From Streptosporangium sp. NBC_01756 (GTDB lineage: Bacteria > Actinomycetota > Actinomycetes > Streptosporangiales > Streptosporangiaceae), in contig NZ_CP109130.1 in NCBI RefSeq assembly GCF_035917975.1, positions 4,898,001 through 4,962,000 of the forward strand: 64,000 nt of DNA. Reading direction: 5' to 3'. The notes beneath the pieces are model-generated. The model did not search any database. It had not been told where the DNA came from and was given only the letters and a program-made list of their open reading frames with translations. Both the position numbers and the translations under genes were made by a program. This document shows, one piece after another, positions 23,574 to 32,794 of the stretch (the stretch's first letter is position 1; every line of letters starts with the position of its first letter).

Positions 23574-25496
23574 ATGCACGATGCTTATCCCCCGGAGGGC
23601 GGCCGTACCGGGCGCTTCCGTCGCCGCCGGGCGGGCGCCGTAATGGTGCTCGCCGGCTTACTCGTCAGCGCGTTCGGCGCGCCGGCGACCGCGGCGCCGA
23701 CGGAGACCTTCGAGACCCGCGCGACCGGCGGCACCGCACCGTTCGTGGACGAGCAGGTGCTCTACAAGCAGGGCGACTTCGGATACGGCTGCTTCCGGAT
23801 CCCCGCCGTGGTGCGGGCCACGAACGGCATGGTCCTGGCGTTCGCCGAGGGGCGGGTGAAGGACTGCGGCGACGACGAGGACATCGACCTCGTGCTGCGC
23901 CGTTCCGCCGACGGCGGGCGGACCTGGGGGCCACTGCAGGTGATCTCGGAGGGCAACGGCACGACCCACGGCAATCCGGTGCCGATCGTCGACGAGCGCA
24001 CCGGGCGGGTCGTGCTGGTGAGCACCCACAACGGTGCGGAGCCGTGCCCGAACGGCTGTGACCGCGACCCCTGGGTGCAGTTCAGCGACGACCACGGGAC
24101 GACCTGGTCGGCCGGCAGGGAGATGACCGAGGGCAAGCGTCCGGAGTGGAACTTCTGGTACGCCACCGGCCCGATGCACGGCATCCAGCTCAAGGTCGGC
24201 CCGCACGCCGGCCGGCTGGTCGTCGGGGCGAGTTTCGAGAGCCTGGACCAGGCCGGCAAGCACGTCTACGGCACGCACCTGCTCTACAGCGACGACAGCG
24301 GGACGACCTGGAACATCGGCGCCGAGACGTCCCGTGACGACGGCACGGTCATCGCCCAGGAGGTCACCGTCGTCGAGCTCACCGACGGGCGGATCTACGC
24401 CTCGGCCCGCGAGCGCGGCACCGACGAGGGCAGCCGGGGGTATGCGACCAGCAGCGACGGCGGCGAGACGTGGGACGCGCCGTTCCGCACCATGCCGACG
24501 CCGGCGACGACCGACGTCCAGGCGTCGCTGCTGCGGTTCGGCGACGAGCGCGTCCTCTTCTCCTCGCCGATGCACCCGGGCGCCCGGGAGGCGATGGGGA
24601 TCCGGTCGTCCTACGACGAGGGGCGCCGCTTCGAGACCTGGAACGAGGGCAAGGTCTTCTACTGGGGGCCGTCGGCGTACTCGGACATGGTGCGTCTGGA
24701 CGGCGACGAGGCGGCCCTGATGTACGAGGCCGGCACCGTCACGCCGTACGAGCAGATCCGGTTCGCGCGGTTCAACGAGGCCTACCTGGAGACGCCGAAC
24801 GGCACCCCGCCCGGCATCCCCGGACCTCCGGCGCCCAGCCCGACGACGCCGGACACGTCGCCGTACCGCAACGAGGCGTATGTCCGCGGTGGTGCACAGA
24901 CCACCGACGGGCGGTTCGGCGACGGGCTGGCCCTGGACCGGGTGGACGACCGGGTGGAGGTGCCGTTCGACGACTCCGTCGACCTCGGCGCGAAGGACTT
25001 CACGCTGACCTCCTGGATCCGGTACTCCGACCGGGTCGGCGCGCACTCGATCCTCTGGTTCCACCGGGTGGACCGGGGCACCAACCCGCCGGCGCTGTGG
25101 CTGCGGGCCGAACCGGCCAGCAACCGCATCCGGGCGGTCCTCTCCGTCGGCCGGTTCGACGTGACCGTACAGTCGCCGAGCGCGTACAACGACGGGCAGT
25201 GGCACTTCGTGGCGCTCCAGCGGGTACGCGGCGAGCTCCGGCTCCTGGTGGACGGCGTGCAGGTCTCGGCGGCGGCGGCGCCGGCCGGTTCGCTGACCCT
25301 CGGCAAGGAGTTCGGGCTTGAGGGCATCCACATCGGACAGCGGCTGGACGGGGTGGACCGCTTCCGCGGGACGCTGGACGAGGTACGCGTCTACCGGCGC
25401 GCCCTCACCGGCGCCGAGCTGGACCTGATCCGGCAGCGGAACCTTCCGATCGGCGGTCAGCTCGGGCTGCGGCTGCCGTTCGACAACGTCGGCTGA
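23574..25496 (+). CDS. Secreted exo-alpha-sialidase with a C-terminal LamG domain
   Basis: The 640-residue protein has a signal peptide (hydrophobic core about residues 20-40, ending ATAAP), then a six-bladed sialidase: the FRIP motif in YGCFRIPAVVRATNG, Asp boxes SADGGRTWGP, SDDHGTTWS, SDDSGTTWN and SSDGGETWD, and catalytic regions RERGTDEGSRG and WGPSAYSDM. From about 450 a LamG/concanavalin domain follows (RVEVPFDDSVDLGAKDFTLT, FRGTLDEVRVYRRAL). It releases terminal sialic acids from glycans outside the cell (family GH33). The ATG at 23574 follows a ribosome site; an upstream in-frame ATG at 23523 gives a poor signal peptide. Confidence 0.9.
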   Translation: MHDAYPPEGGRTGRFRRRRAGAVMVLAGLLVSAFGAPATAAPTETFETRATGGTAPFVDEQVLYKQGDFGYGCFRIPAVVRATNGMVLAFAEGRVKDCGDDEDIDLVLRRSADGGRTWGPLQVISEGNGTTHGNPVPIVDERTGRVVLVSTHNGAEPCPNGCDRDPWVQFSDDHGTTWSAGREMTEGKRPEWNFWYATGPMHGIQLKVGPHAGRLVVGASFESLDQAGKHVYGTHLLYSDDSGTTWNIGAETSRDDGTVIAQEVTVVELTDGRIYASARERGTDEGSRGYATSSDGGETWDAPFRTMPTPATTDVQASLLRFGDERVLFSSPMHPGAREAMGIRSSYDEGRRFETWNEGKVFYWGPSAYSDMVRLDGDEAALMYEAGTVTPYEQIRFARFNEAYLETPNGTPPGIPGPPAPSPTTPDTSPYRNEAYVRGGAQTTDGRFGDGLALDRVDDRVEVPFDDSVDLGAKDFTLTSWIRYSDRVGAHSILWFHRVDRGTNPPALWLRAEPASNRIRAVLSVGRFDVTVQSPSAYNDGQWHFVALQRVRGELRLLVDGVQVSAAAAPAGSLTLGKEFGLEGIHIGQRLDGVDRFRGTLDEVRVYRRALTGAELDLIRQRNLPIGGQLGLRLPFDNVG

Positions 25497-25750
25497 GGGG
25501 ACACGAACCGCTTGGCGATGGCGCTCACGGGCCCCGTGGGCGCCATCGCCGCGCCTCGCCGGTATCCGGATGCCGGTCATGGATCACCCGGCGGCGAAGG
25601 ACATCCCATGTCTTGACCGGGCGGGAACAAATCGCGTCCGTTTGGTGGCCCATCCGTGTCGTCGGCGTAAAATTTCCGGCCCCGCCTGGCCTTCCGGGAC
25701 CGAGAGGTGGGATGTTTGGACGCAAAGTCTTCGACGAGCCGGGAGGCAGC

Positions 25751-26440
25751 ATGCGTATGCGTGACGGCGTGTCGCTTCAAGAGCGCATCGTCGCCCTGAT
25801 CCACGAGCGCGGACTGGCCCCCGGGTCACCGATGCCGACCGAAGTGCAGTTGATGGATCTGCTCGGGGCGAGCCGCAACAGCGTCCGCGAGGCCGTGCGG
25901 GCCCTGCGGGCGTTGGGCATCGTCGAGATCCGGCACGGTCATGGGACGTTCGTCGGGCACGCCTCGCTCGACGTGCTGACCCCGTCGCTCGCCTTCCAGG
26001 TGCGTTCGGGGCCGGGCGGCGGGATCCGCGCGCTGCACGAGCTGGTCGAGGTCCGCGAGTTGCTCGAGACCGGGCTGATCGGCCAGGTGGCCCAGAGCAC
26101 CAGCGCTCCCCGGCTCGCCGCGTTGGACGCCCTGGTCAACGCCATGGATCGGGACCGGGAGGCCGACCGGGCGTTCCACGCGCTGCTGTACGAGTCGTGC
26201 GGCAACGAGCTGGTGCTGCAGCTGATCGGCCTGTTCTGGGACGTCTACCACGAGGTCGAGCCGACGCTCGGCCCGCCGGAGGAGCGGACCGCGGAGATCC
26301 TCGTCAACCACCATCGGATCGTGGCGGCGCTTCGCGCTCGGGACGCCGAGGCCGCCCGGGAGGCGATGCGGCTGCACTTCCGCGACGTCAAGGCGCGCAT
26401 CGCGCGGGCGGAGGCCCGGCCGGTGCCCGCGCCGACCTGA
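25751..26440 (+). CDS. GntR-family regulator, FadR/FCD subgroup
   Basis: The 229-residue protein has an N-terminal winged helix (LQERIVALIHERGL, MPTEVQLMDLLGASRNSVRE, LRALGIVEIRHGHGTFVG) and an all-helical FCD effector domain (VEVRELLETGLIG, FHALLYESCGNELVLQLI, HHRIVAALRARDAEAAREAM) with His residues placed for a bound metal. ATG 25751 follows a GGAGG ribosome site; an alternative ATG at 25712 would add 13 residues. It is downstream of the sialidase gene and may control it or itself. The ligand is probably an organic acid, by family. Confidence 0.9.
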   Translation: MRMRDGVSLQERIVALIHERGLAPGSPMPTEVQLMDLLGASRNSVREAVRALRALGIVEIRHGHGTFVGHASLDVLTPSLAFQVRSGPGGGIRALHELVEVRELLETGLIGQVAQSTSAPRLAALDALVNAMDRDREADRAFHALLYESCGNELVLQLIGLFWDVYHEVEPTLGPPEERTAEILVNHHRIVAALRARDAEAAREAMRLHFRDVKARIARAEARPVPAPT

Positions 26441-26592
26441 CCCGGCCGCCCCCCGTACCCGGCCACCCGGCCCCGTACTTGGTCACCTCAGGTCGACGGC
26501 GGCGAGGTGCCCCTCCGGGACGATGACCGGCTACTCCACGAGGCGCATGCCGTACGGCGCGCGGCGCGGCGGCGCCGGGCGCCGGGGGACCG

Positions 26593-27999
26593 TCAGTCGA
26601 GTGGGGCATGGCGGAGCCAGGGGTGGGCGCTCTCCAGCTGGGCGGCCAGGGCCAGGAGCTGGGACTCGCCGCCCGGGGCGGCGACGAGCTGGACGCCGAT
26701 GGGCATGCCGGTGGAGTGCCAGCCGTACGGGACCGTCATCGCGGGCCAGCCGGCCATGTTCCAGGCCGCGGTGGCGGGGGCGTACGTCACGTTGGTACGC
26801 ACGTTGGGCAGCAGTCCGCGCCGGCCCCAGCGCCCGACGGGCGGAGGGACGGCGGCGAGCGTCGGGGTGACGAGCACGTCGGCGTTGCCGAACCACTGGT
26901 CGGCACCGTAGGCGCGCCAGCGGTCGCGGCCCGCCGAGCCGTCCATCCCGATCCGGGCGAGCAGCCGGCCCATCTTCGCCAGAGATCTGGTGCGCTGCTC
27001 CAGCCTGCGCGGGTCGAGCCCCTCGGTCTCCTGCCGGGCGCAGGCCAGCCAGGCGGCGATCGCCGCGGAGCCGAGCCAGCCGGGCATCCGGGCGTCGTGC
27101 TCCACCACGGTGTGGCCGGCGGCGCCGAGCGTGTCCGCGGCCTCGACCACCGCCCTCTGGAATTCGGCGTCCACCGCGAACCCCGGCGGCAGCGGCGCGG
27201 GAGCCATCGCGATCCGCAGCTTCACCGGCTCCGCCGGGGTGAGCCCGCCCGGATAGTCGTCGATGGCGCTGCCGAATTCGAGGGACTCGCTCTCGCCGGG
27301 GGTCGCCAGGGACATGTCACCGGCCATCACCGCCAGCGCCAGGGCGAGGTCGGTCACGGTGGTGGCCAGCGGGCCGTTCTCCGACATCCCGTGCCAGTCG
27401 CGCTCGGGCGCGGGGACCACTTCCTGCCCCGGCTTGATCGAGACGAGCCCGCAGCAGGCGGCCGGGATGCGCAGTGAGCCGAGCCCGTCGCTGCCGTGGG
27501 CCAGCGGGACCATCCCCGCCGCGACGGCCGCCGCGCTTCCGCTCGACGACCCGCCGGGTGTGCGTTTCAGGTCCCAGGGATTGCGCGTCACGCCGTACAC
27601 GCTGTCGGAGAACCCCACCAGGCACAGCTCCGGCACGTTGGTGATCCCCACGATCACCGCGCCCGCCGCTCTGAGCCTGCTCACCACCGGATGGTCCTCG
27701 GTGGCGGCGGAGTTGGACGTCGCCGCGGATCCGTTGCGCATCGCCTCGCCCCGGATCGCGACGTTGTCCTTGATCGCGACGGGCACTCCGGCGAGTGGCA
27801 GCCCCTCCAGGTCGGCCCGCCCCTGTACGGCCCGCGCCTCGGCGAGTGCCCGCTCGGTGCGGACCTTGCGGAACGCCCCGATGCGCTCGTCGTACTTGGC
27901 GATCGTCTGGAGGTGCGCCTCGACGACCGCCGGCGCGGTGACCCTTCCCCGTCGTACGGCCTCCGCGATCTCCGCTGCGGACTTTCCCACCCACGACAT
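26593..27999 (-). CDS. Amidase (amidase-signature family)
   Basis: The 468-residue enzyme has the Ser-cisSer-Lys signature: the Lys in VPVAIKDNVAI, the Gly/Ser-rich TPGGSSSGSAAAVAAG and the nucleophile region GSDGLGSLRIPAACCGLVSI. It hydrolyses an amide bond in the cytoplasm; the natural substrate is unknown. ATG 27999 (MSWVGKSAAEIAEAVRRG) is the usual family start; a further upstream start at 28050 is less likely. It is convergent with the regulator gene and shares a direction with the RHH gene, which ends 48 bases upstream of this start. Confidence 0.9.
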   Translation of the reverse strand: MSWVGKSAAEIAEAVRRGRVTAPAVVEAHLQTIAKYDERIGAFRKVRTERALAEARAVQGRADLEGLPLAGVPVAIKDNVAIRGEAMRNGSAATSNSAATEDHPVVSRLRAAGAVIVGITNVPELCLVGFSDSVYGVTRNPWDLKRTPGGSSSGSAAAVAAGMVPLAHGSDGLGSLRIPAACCGLVSIKPGQEVVPAPERDWHGMSENGPLATTVTDLALALAVMAGDMSLATPGESESLEFGSAIDDYPGGLTPAEPVKLRIAMAPAPLPPGFAVDAEFQRAVVEAADTLGAAGHTVVEHDARMPGWLGSAAIAAWLACARQETEGLDPRRLEQRTRSLAKMGRLLARIGMDGSAGRDRWRAYGADQWFGNADVLVTPTLAAVPPPVGRWGRRGLLPNVRTNVTYAPATAAWNMAGWPAMTVPYGWHSTGMPIGVQLVAAPGGESQLLALAAQLESAHPWLRHAPLD

Positions 28000-28046
28000 G
28001 CACTGAGTGTCGTCCGGCGAATGCGTTAACGGAAGCTTCTCACGTC

Positions 28047-28277
28047 TCAATCAGATGACTTGTCCGGCTCGTCGGCGTTATCCCGCTCTGTTACGTCGTC
28101 TCGCCCGGCCGATTCCGGCTCGGTCCGTCTGACGTCGCGGCCCGTTCCCCGCAGGGCCAGGCGCAGCGCGTACTCGAGTTGGGCGTTGACGCTCCGCAGG
28201 TCGTCGGCCGCCCATCTGGCGATCGCCTCGTAGACGGCCGGATCAAGCCTGAGCAGGACCTTTTTGCGCTCAGGCAT
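28047..28277 (-). CDS. Ribbon-helix-helix (Arc-like) protein
   Basis: The 76-residue protein begins [20 protein letters not shown] with the beta strand and helices of an RHH fold ([39 protein letters not shown]), then a charged tail. The Arc-like strand suggests DNA binding as a dimer. Its ATG overlaps the stop of the SPFH-domain gene by eight bases, so the two are translated together. This gene pair occurs in many actinomycetes. A start at 28319 is also open but the family begins at 28277. Confidence 0.8.
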   Translation of the reverse strand: MPERKKVLLRLDPAVYEAIARWAADDLRSVNAQLEYALRLALRGTGRDVRRTEPESAGRDDVTERDNADEPDKSSD

Positions 28278-29121
28278 ACAGACTGCCGGCGTTGACCACC
28301 GGCTGGGTCGCCCGGTCACCGCATAGGACGACCAGCAGGTTGGACACCATCTGTGCCTTGCGCTCCTCGTCGAGCTCCACGACGCCCTCCTCGGCCAGCC
28401 TGTTCAATGCGAGCTGCACCATTCCTACCGCGCCCGCGACGATCTGCGTGCGCGCCGCGACGACCTGGGTGGCCTGCTGGCGGACCAGCATCGCCTGGGC
28501 GATCTCCGGCGCGTAGGCGAGGTGGGTGATCCGGGCCTCCAGCACCTGCACCCCGGCCAGCTGGGTGCGCTCGCTCAGTTCGGTGGTGAGCTCGGCGGCC
28601 ACCTCGGCGCCGTCACGCAGGCTGGTGCCGTCCTCCTCGTGGTTGTCGTAGGGGTGGGTGGTGGCCAGGTGCCGGACGGCCGCCTCGGACTGGATCGCCA
28701 CGTAGTTCTCGTAGTCGTCGACGGAGAACGCGGCCGTGGCGGTGTCGATCACCTTGTAGACGACGACGGCCGCGATCTCCACGGGGTTGCCGTTGGCGTC
28801 GTTCACCTTGAGCTTGGCCGTCTCGAAGTTGCGCACCCGCAGGGTGATCCGCCGCCTGCTGGTGAGCGGCGGCACCCACTGGAAGCCCGCGTCGTTCACC
28901 GACCCGATGTAGCGGCCCAGGAACTGCACCACTTTCGCCTCGTTCGGGTTGATCACCACGAAGCCGGTGGCCACGATCATCGCGATGATCCCCCACAGGA
29001 TCGCGGCGTAGGGCAGCAGTGCCGGGTGGGCCGCCTGCGCGGCCAGGGCCAGGGCGATCCCGAGGACCACCAGCCCGGCCAGCACGGCGAATCCGTTGAC
29101 TCGGAGAGCGCGTCGTTCCAT
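28270..29121 (-). CDS. SPFH/band-7 domain membrane protein
   Basis: A 283-residue protein with two N-terminal hydrophobic segments (about 9-30 and 35-58), then the SPFH core: [58 protein letters not shown] and a helical stretch with [20 protein letters not shown]. It belongs to the stomatin/slipin-like group that assembles membrane microdomains. The ATG at 29121 has a ribosome site and follows an AT-richer promoter area with a 12-bp palindrome. It overlaps the RHH gene, suggesting a coupled function. Confidence 0.9.
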   Translation of the reverse strand: MERRALRVNGFAVLAGLVVLGIALALAAQAAHPALLPYAAILWGIIAMIVATGFVVINPNEAKVVQFLGRYIGSVNDAGFQWVPPLTSRRRITLRVRNFETAKLKVNDANGNPVEIAAVVVYKVIDTATAAFSVDDYENYVAIQSEAAVRHLATTHPYDNHEEDGTSLRDGAEVAAELTTELSERTQLAGVQVLEARITHLAYAPEIAQAMLVRQQATQVVAARTQIVAGAVGMVQLALNRLAEEGVVELDEERKAQMVSNLLVVLCGDRATQPVVNAGSLYA

Positions 29122-29142
29122 GAGCTCCGCCTTTGCTATCGA

Positions 29143-29154
29143 AGTGATATCACT
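29143..29154. promoter_or_regulatory. 12-bp perfect palindrome upstream of the SPFH gene
   Basis: agtgatatcact is a perfect palindrome 22 bases before the SPFH start, in a short AT-richer region (gatatc core, flanked by cgatag and taagat). Its place just before the SPFH start suggests an operator, perhaps for autoregulation by the RHH protein encoded by the second gene; this is inference. Confidence 0.5.
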
Positions 29155-29270
29155 AAGATATCCCACGGGAGGCGGGCTCGCGCAAGCGAAAAAGACCCGC
29201 GGACGGGGGCCACCGGGTGGCACGTCTGTCCCCCGACGGGGACATCGACGCCGGGGTCGGCTGCTGAGGT

Positions 29271-32009
29271 TCAGCGGCGCGGGCGGTTGGTCCGGCGGGT
29301 GGCGACGGCGGACAGGGGGTCTTCGGGCCAGGGATGCTTGGGATAGCGGCCCCGCAGCTCGGCGCGGACCGAGCGGTAGCCGTCGCCCCGCCAGAAGGAG
29401 GCCAGATCGGCGGTCACCGCCGCCGGGCGGCCCGCCGGGGAGAGCAGGTGGACGACCAGCGGGACCCCGGCCACGCGTGGCGCCTCGTCCCAGCCGAACA
29501 GCTCCTGCAGTTTGACGGCGAGGACCGGCTGGTCACCGGAGTAGTCGACCCTGATCCGCGAGCCGCTCGGAACCTCGATCCGCTCGGGGGCCGTATCCGC
29601 AAGACGCGCGCTCCATGGGACCAGGCGGTGCAGCGCCGAGGTCACATCGATCCGCTCCAGGTCGGAGCGGCGGCGGGCACGGGACAGCTCGGGCTCCAGC
29701 CACCGGTCGGCCGCCTCGGTCAGGGCCTCGTCGTCCATCGCCTGCCACGGATCGCCGAGCGTCCGGTGGCAGAAGGCCAGGCGCTCGCGCAGCGCGACGG
29801 CCTCGGGGGTCCAGCGCAGGATCGCCAGGCCCTCGACACGCAGCCCGTCCAGTACGGCGGGCCTGACGTCGGCGTCGCGGAGCCGGGCCGAGGACAGCTC
29901 GATGGCGCCGAGGCGCTCCACCCGGCGTGCCGAGACGTCGCCCCGCCGCTCACCGGGCGGGACGTGCCACACCACCTCCTCGCCGGAACGGTGCAGGGGG
30001 GCGGCGGCGAGCCGGGCCGTCTCCTCGTCGATCACGACGGCCTGCCTGATCCGGGCCGAGGCGGCTCCGGCGGGCCGGTCCGCCACTGCGACGGCCAGCC
30101 ACTCCGCGCTTCCCAGCCGCGATCCCTGCGGGAGCTCCGCGGCCGTCCCCGACACCATGAGGTAGGAGCCGCCCCGCCGTCTGGCCACCCGCTCCGGGTA
30201 GGCCAGCGCCACCACCAGCCCGGCCAGCGCGTCGTCGCCCTGCTGCTGCTCCTGGCCGCGCGGGGTCCGGGCGTCGCCCTGCTGCTGCTCCTGGCCGCGC
30301 CGCGTCTGAGTGTCGTCCTGCTCCTGGCCGCGCCGGGTCCGGGCGGTGGGCCGCCCGGACCCCGCGCCGCCTCCGGTCCGGGCGGGGGCCCCGCCGGTCT
30401 CCGCGTCCCGTACTGCCCGCGGTGCGGCGCCGTTCTCCCCGGGGACGGTCCGGGACAGCCGCCTCGCCTCCTGACGCCAGCGCGCGGAGAAACCGTCCCC
30501 ACCCCGCCGGGCGGCACGCCAGGCCTCGACCAGGTCGTCGCCCGCGTCCCGGGGGAGCTGCTCGGACAGCAGCGCCACCACCTCCGCCGCACGGGGGCCG
30601 ACGTCGATCAGAGCCCGGGCCAGCCGGGGATGGACCCCGGCGGCGGCCATCCGCCGGCCCCGGGCGGTGACCCGGCCGTCGAGGGCGCCCAGCGCTTGCA
30701 GGGTCCGCCGCGCGGCCTCCATCGCCGCGGGCGGCGGCGGGTCGAGCAGGGCCAGGCCGGCCGCGGAGGGGTCGCCCCAGCAGGCTGCCTGGAGGGCGAA
30801 GCCGGTCAGGTCGGCGAGGGCGATCTCGGGCTGGGCGTGCTCGGGGAGCCGGTCGTGCTCGGCCTGCGACCAGCATCGGTACACCACCCCCGGCGCCTCG
30901 CGCCCCGCCCGGCCGGCGCGCTGGACGGCGGAGGCCCGGGACGCGCGGACGGTGGTGAGCGAACCGAGGCCGCGGGCGTGGTCGGTGCGAGGCTCGCGGG
31001 CGAGACCGGAGTCGACCACGATCCGGACACCCGGGACGGTCAGGCTCGACTCGGCGACCGAGGTGGCGAGCACCACCCGGCGGCCCTCGCCGGGCGAGAG
31101 CACCGCGTCCTGCACGCGGGCCGGGGCCTGGCCGTGGACCTGCAGGATCTCGACGCCGTCGACGCCGCCGAGCATCCCGGCGACCCTGCCGATCTCGCCG
31201 ACCCCCGGCAGGAAGCACAGCACGTCCCCCTCGTGCTCGTCCAGCGCACGCCGTACGACGTCGGCGACGTGGGACAGGAACGCGGGGTCCACCCGCAGGC
31301 CGCGCGGGGGTGTCACCGCCCGGGGCGGCGGGGCCCAGAGCGGTGTGACCGGGTGCATGGTGCCGGAGGCGTGCACGGTCGGCGCCGCCACCGGAGCGTC
31401 CGGCCCGGCTACGGCGCTCGCCGGGGACCCGCCGGAAACGCCGGACCGGAGTGCGGCGCTCGTGGGGAGGCCGGCCGTGCCGGAGCCGAGCAGCCCGGCC
31501 CAGGACGTGGCGTCGGCGGTGGCGGAGGTGGCGATGATCCGCAGGTCGGGGCGGAGGGTGGCGCGGACGTCGAGGAGGAAGGCCAGGGCGGTGTCGGCGT
31601 CCAGGTGGCGTTCGTGGCACTCGTCCATCAACACCGCGTCCACGCCGCCGAGTTCGGCGTCGCGCTGGAGCCGCTGGAGCAGGACCCCGGTGGTGACGAC
31701 CTCGACGAGGGTGTCCGGGCCCACTCTGCGCTCGCCGCGGACGGAGAACCCGACCTCCGCGCCCACCTCCGACTCCAGCAGCCACGCCATCCGCCGGGCC
31801 GCCGCCCGCACCGCCATCCGGCGGGGCTCGGCTACGATCACCCGCTTCGGAGCGGAGCCGCCGAGCAGCCCGGCCAGCGCCAGCGGGACGAGCGTGGTCT
31901 TGCCCGTGCCGGGGGGCGCGGTGAGCACGGCGACGCCATGCTCCTCCAAGGCGGTGAGCAGCTCGGGCAGAACATGGCGGACGGGAAGGCCTGACCAGTC
32001 GGAACGCAC
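29271..32009 (-). CDS. hrpB: ATP-dependent RNA helicase HrpB
   Basis: A DEAH/RHA-family helicase of about 912 residues from a GTG at 32009. Motif I is TAPPGTGKTTLVPLAL, motif II DECHERH, motif III SATAD, motif VI QRAGRAGR; the HrpB-specific C-terminal domain ends with WPEDPLSAVATRRTNRPRR. Two insertions stand out: an alanine/proline-rich segment after motif III and a Gln-rich, tandem-repeated stretch at 30234-30344. The ATG at 32090 is also in frame, but the family starts near the GTG. Role: RNA remodelling; the detailed substrate is unknown in actinomycetes. Confidence 0.9.
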   Translation of the reverse strand: MRSDWSGLPVRHVLPELLTALEEHGVAVLTAPPGTGKTTLVPLALAGLLGGSAPKRVIVAEPRRMAVRAAARRMAWLLESEVGAEVGFSVRGERRVGPDTLVEVVTTGVLLQRLQRDAELGGVDAVLMDECHERHLDADTALAFLLDVRATLRPDLRIIATSATADATSWAGLLGSGTAGLPTSAALRSGVSGGSPASAVAGPDAPVAAPTVHASGTMHPVTPLWAPPPRAVTPPRGLRVDPAFLSHVADVVRRALDEHEGDVLCFLPGVGEIGRVAGMLGGVDGVEILQVHGQAPARVQDAVLSPGEGRRVVLATSVAESSLTVPGVRIVVDSGLAREPRTDHARGLGSLTTVRASRASAVQRAGRAGREAPGVVYRCWSQAEHDRLPEHAQPEIALADLTGFALQAACWGDPSAAGLALLDPPPPAAMEAARRTLQALGALDGRVTARGRRMAAAGVHPRLARALIDVGPRAAEVVALLSEQLPRDAGDDLVEAWRAARRGGDGFSARWRQEARRLSRTVPGENGAAPRAVRDAETGGAPARTGGGAGSGRPTARTRRGQEQDDTQTRRGQEQQQGDARTPRGQEQQQGDDALAGLVVALAYPERVARRRGGSYLMVSGTAAELPQGSRLGSAEWLAVAVADRPAGAASARIRQAVVIDEETARLAAAPLHRSGEEVVWHVPPGERRGDVSARRVERLGAIELSSARLRDADVRPAVLDGLRVEGLAILRWTPEAVALRERLAFCHRTLGDPWQAMDDEALTEAADRWLEPELSRARRRSDLERIDVTSALHRLVPWSARLADTAPERIEVPSGSRIRVDYSGDQPVLAVKLQELFGWDEAPRVAGVPLVVHLLSPAGRPAAVTADLASFWRGDGYRSVRAELRGRYPKHPWPEDPLSAVATRRTNRPRR
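30234..30344 (-). repeat. In-frame tandem repeat inside hrpB
   Basis: Units 30234-30272 and 30273-30311 are 39 bases each and 30312-30344 is a shorter third copy. They encode (R/P)RGQEQQQGDART-like units in a low-complexity insertion between helicase domains. The period keeps the reading frame. Confidence 0.8.
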
Positions 32010-32113
32010 CCCGCCAGTCTCCCCGAGACCGGCCACCGTCGCGGAACGGGCCCGGGTCGTCGATCCGCGGTCCCGCGGCCCGTCGTGCACGCGGCGGCCG
32101 TGACGCCGCGCGG

Positions 32114-32707
32114 TCAGCGCGCTCCCAGGACCGTCCGGGCCAGCCGGGCGAGGGCGGCGGCGATCTCGGCCTCCGGGACGCCGCCGCGCCGCTGGAAGTC
32201 GTAGACGTCCGGGGCGAGCGGGGCCAGCAGGGAGTCCACCAGCGCGTCCGGGTGCGGCGTGCCGGCCGCGGCGAGCAGGGACCGTACGTGGGCCCGCCAG
32301 AAGCCGTACGCGCCGGTGGCGAAGCGGGATGCGCCGGTCTCCGCGCCGAGGGCCAGATGGCCGTGCCGTTCGAGGAGCCCGACCATCGCGGCGTAGAAGG
32401 CGGCCAGGCGATCGGCCGGCGGCGCGCCGGGCCCGAGCGGCGGATCGCCGCGCAGCAGGAGCTCCTGCACCTTTCTCTCGTGTTCGTCGAGGAGGGCCAG
32501 CGCGATGGACGCCGGGTCGGGGTAGCGGCGGTACAGCGTGCCGCGGCCCACCCCGGCGGCCCTGGCGATCTCGTCCATCGTCACCGGACGGCGTTCAGCG
32601 AACAGCCGCTCGGCTGCGGCGAGCACCCGGGCTCTGTTGCGCGCGGCGTCGGCGCGCTCGCGCGGCCGGAGCTCGTCCCCGGTCAGCAGGTCGGTGCGCG
32701 GTTTCAT
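32114..32707 (-). CDS. TetR-family repressor
   Basis: The 197-residue protein has an N-terminal HTH: RARVLAAAERLFAERRPVTM, DEIARAAGVGRGTLYRRYPD, then a helical ligand domain. Overall it resembles repressors of azoreductase/efflux modules. It is divergent from the azoreductase and SMR genes and a pair of inverted operators lies between them, so it almost certainly represses both directions until an inducer (by analogy a quaternary ammonium or an electrophile) binds. Inducer identity is unknown. Confidence 0.93.
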   Translation of the reverse strand: MKPRTDLLTGDELRPRERADAARNRARVLAAAERLFAERRPVTMDEIARAAGVGRGTLYRRYPDPASIALALLDEHERKVQELLLRGDPPLGPGAPPADRLAAFYAAMVGLLERHGHLALGAETGASRFATGAYGFWRAHVRSLLAAAGTPHPDALVDSLLAPLAPDVYDFQRRGGVPEAEIAAALARLARTVLGAR

Positions 32708-32724
32708 GGATCCACCCTATCAAA

Positions 32725-32745
32725 AAGTGGACAGCGTGCCCGTTT
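32725..32745. promoter_or_regulatory. TetR operator, site 1
   Basis: aagtggacagcgtgcccgtt plus t. It matches site 2 (32761-32781, read on the other strand) at 17 of 21 positions and lies 18 bases upstream of the TetR start. The partly symmetric ggacaN/tgtcc core suits a TetR dimer. Confidence 0.6.
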
Positions 32746-32760
32746 ATGCTATCGTCAAAA

Positions 32761-32781
32761 AAACGGACATGATGTCCACTT
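32761..32781. promoter_or_regulatory. TetR operator, site 2
   Basis: Inverted copy of site 1, with a nearly perfect palindromic core ggacatgatgtcc. It lies just before the azoreductase start (32795). The two sites are 36 bases apart centre to centre and flank a tatgctatcgt stretch that looks like a -10 region. Confidence 0.65.
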
Positions 32782-32794
32782 GAAGGGATGTGTG

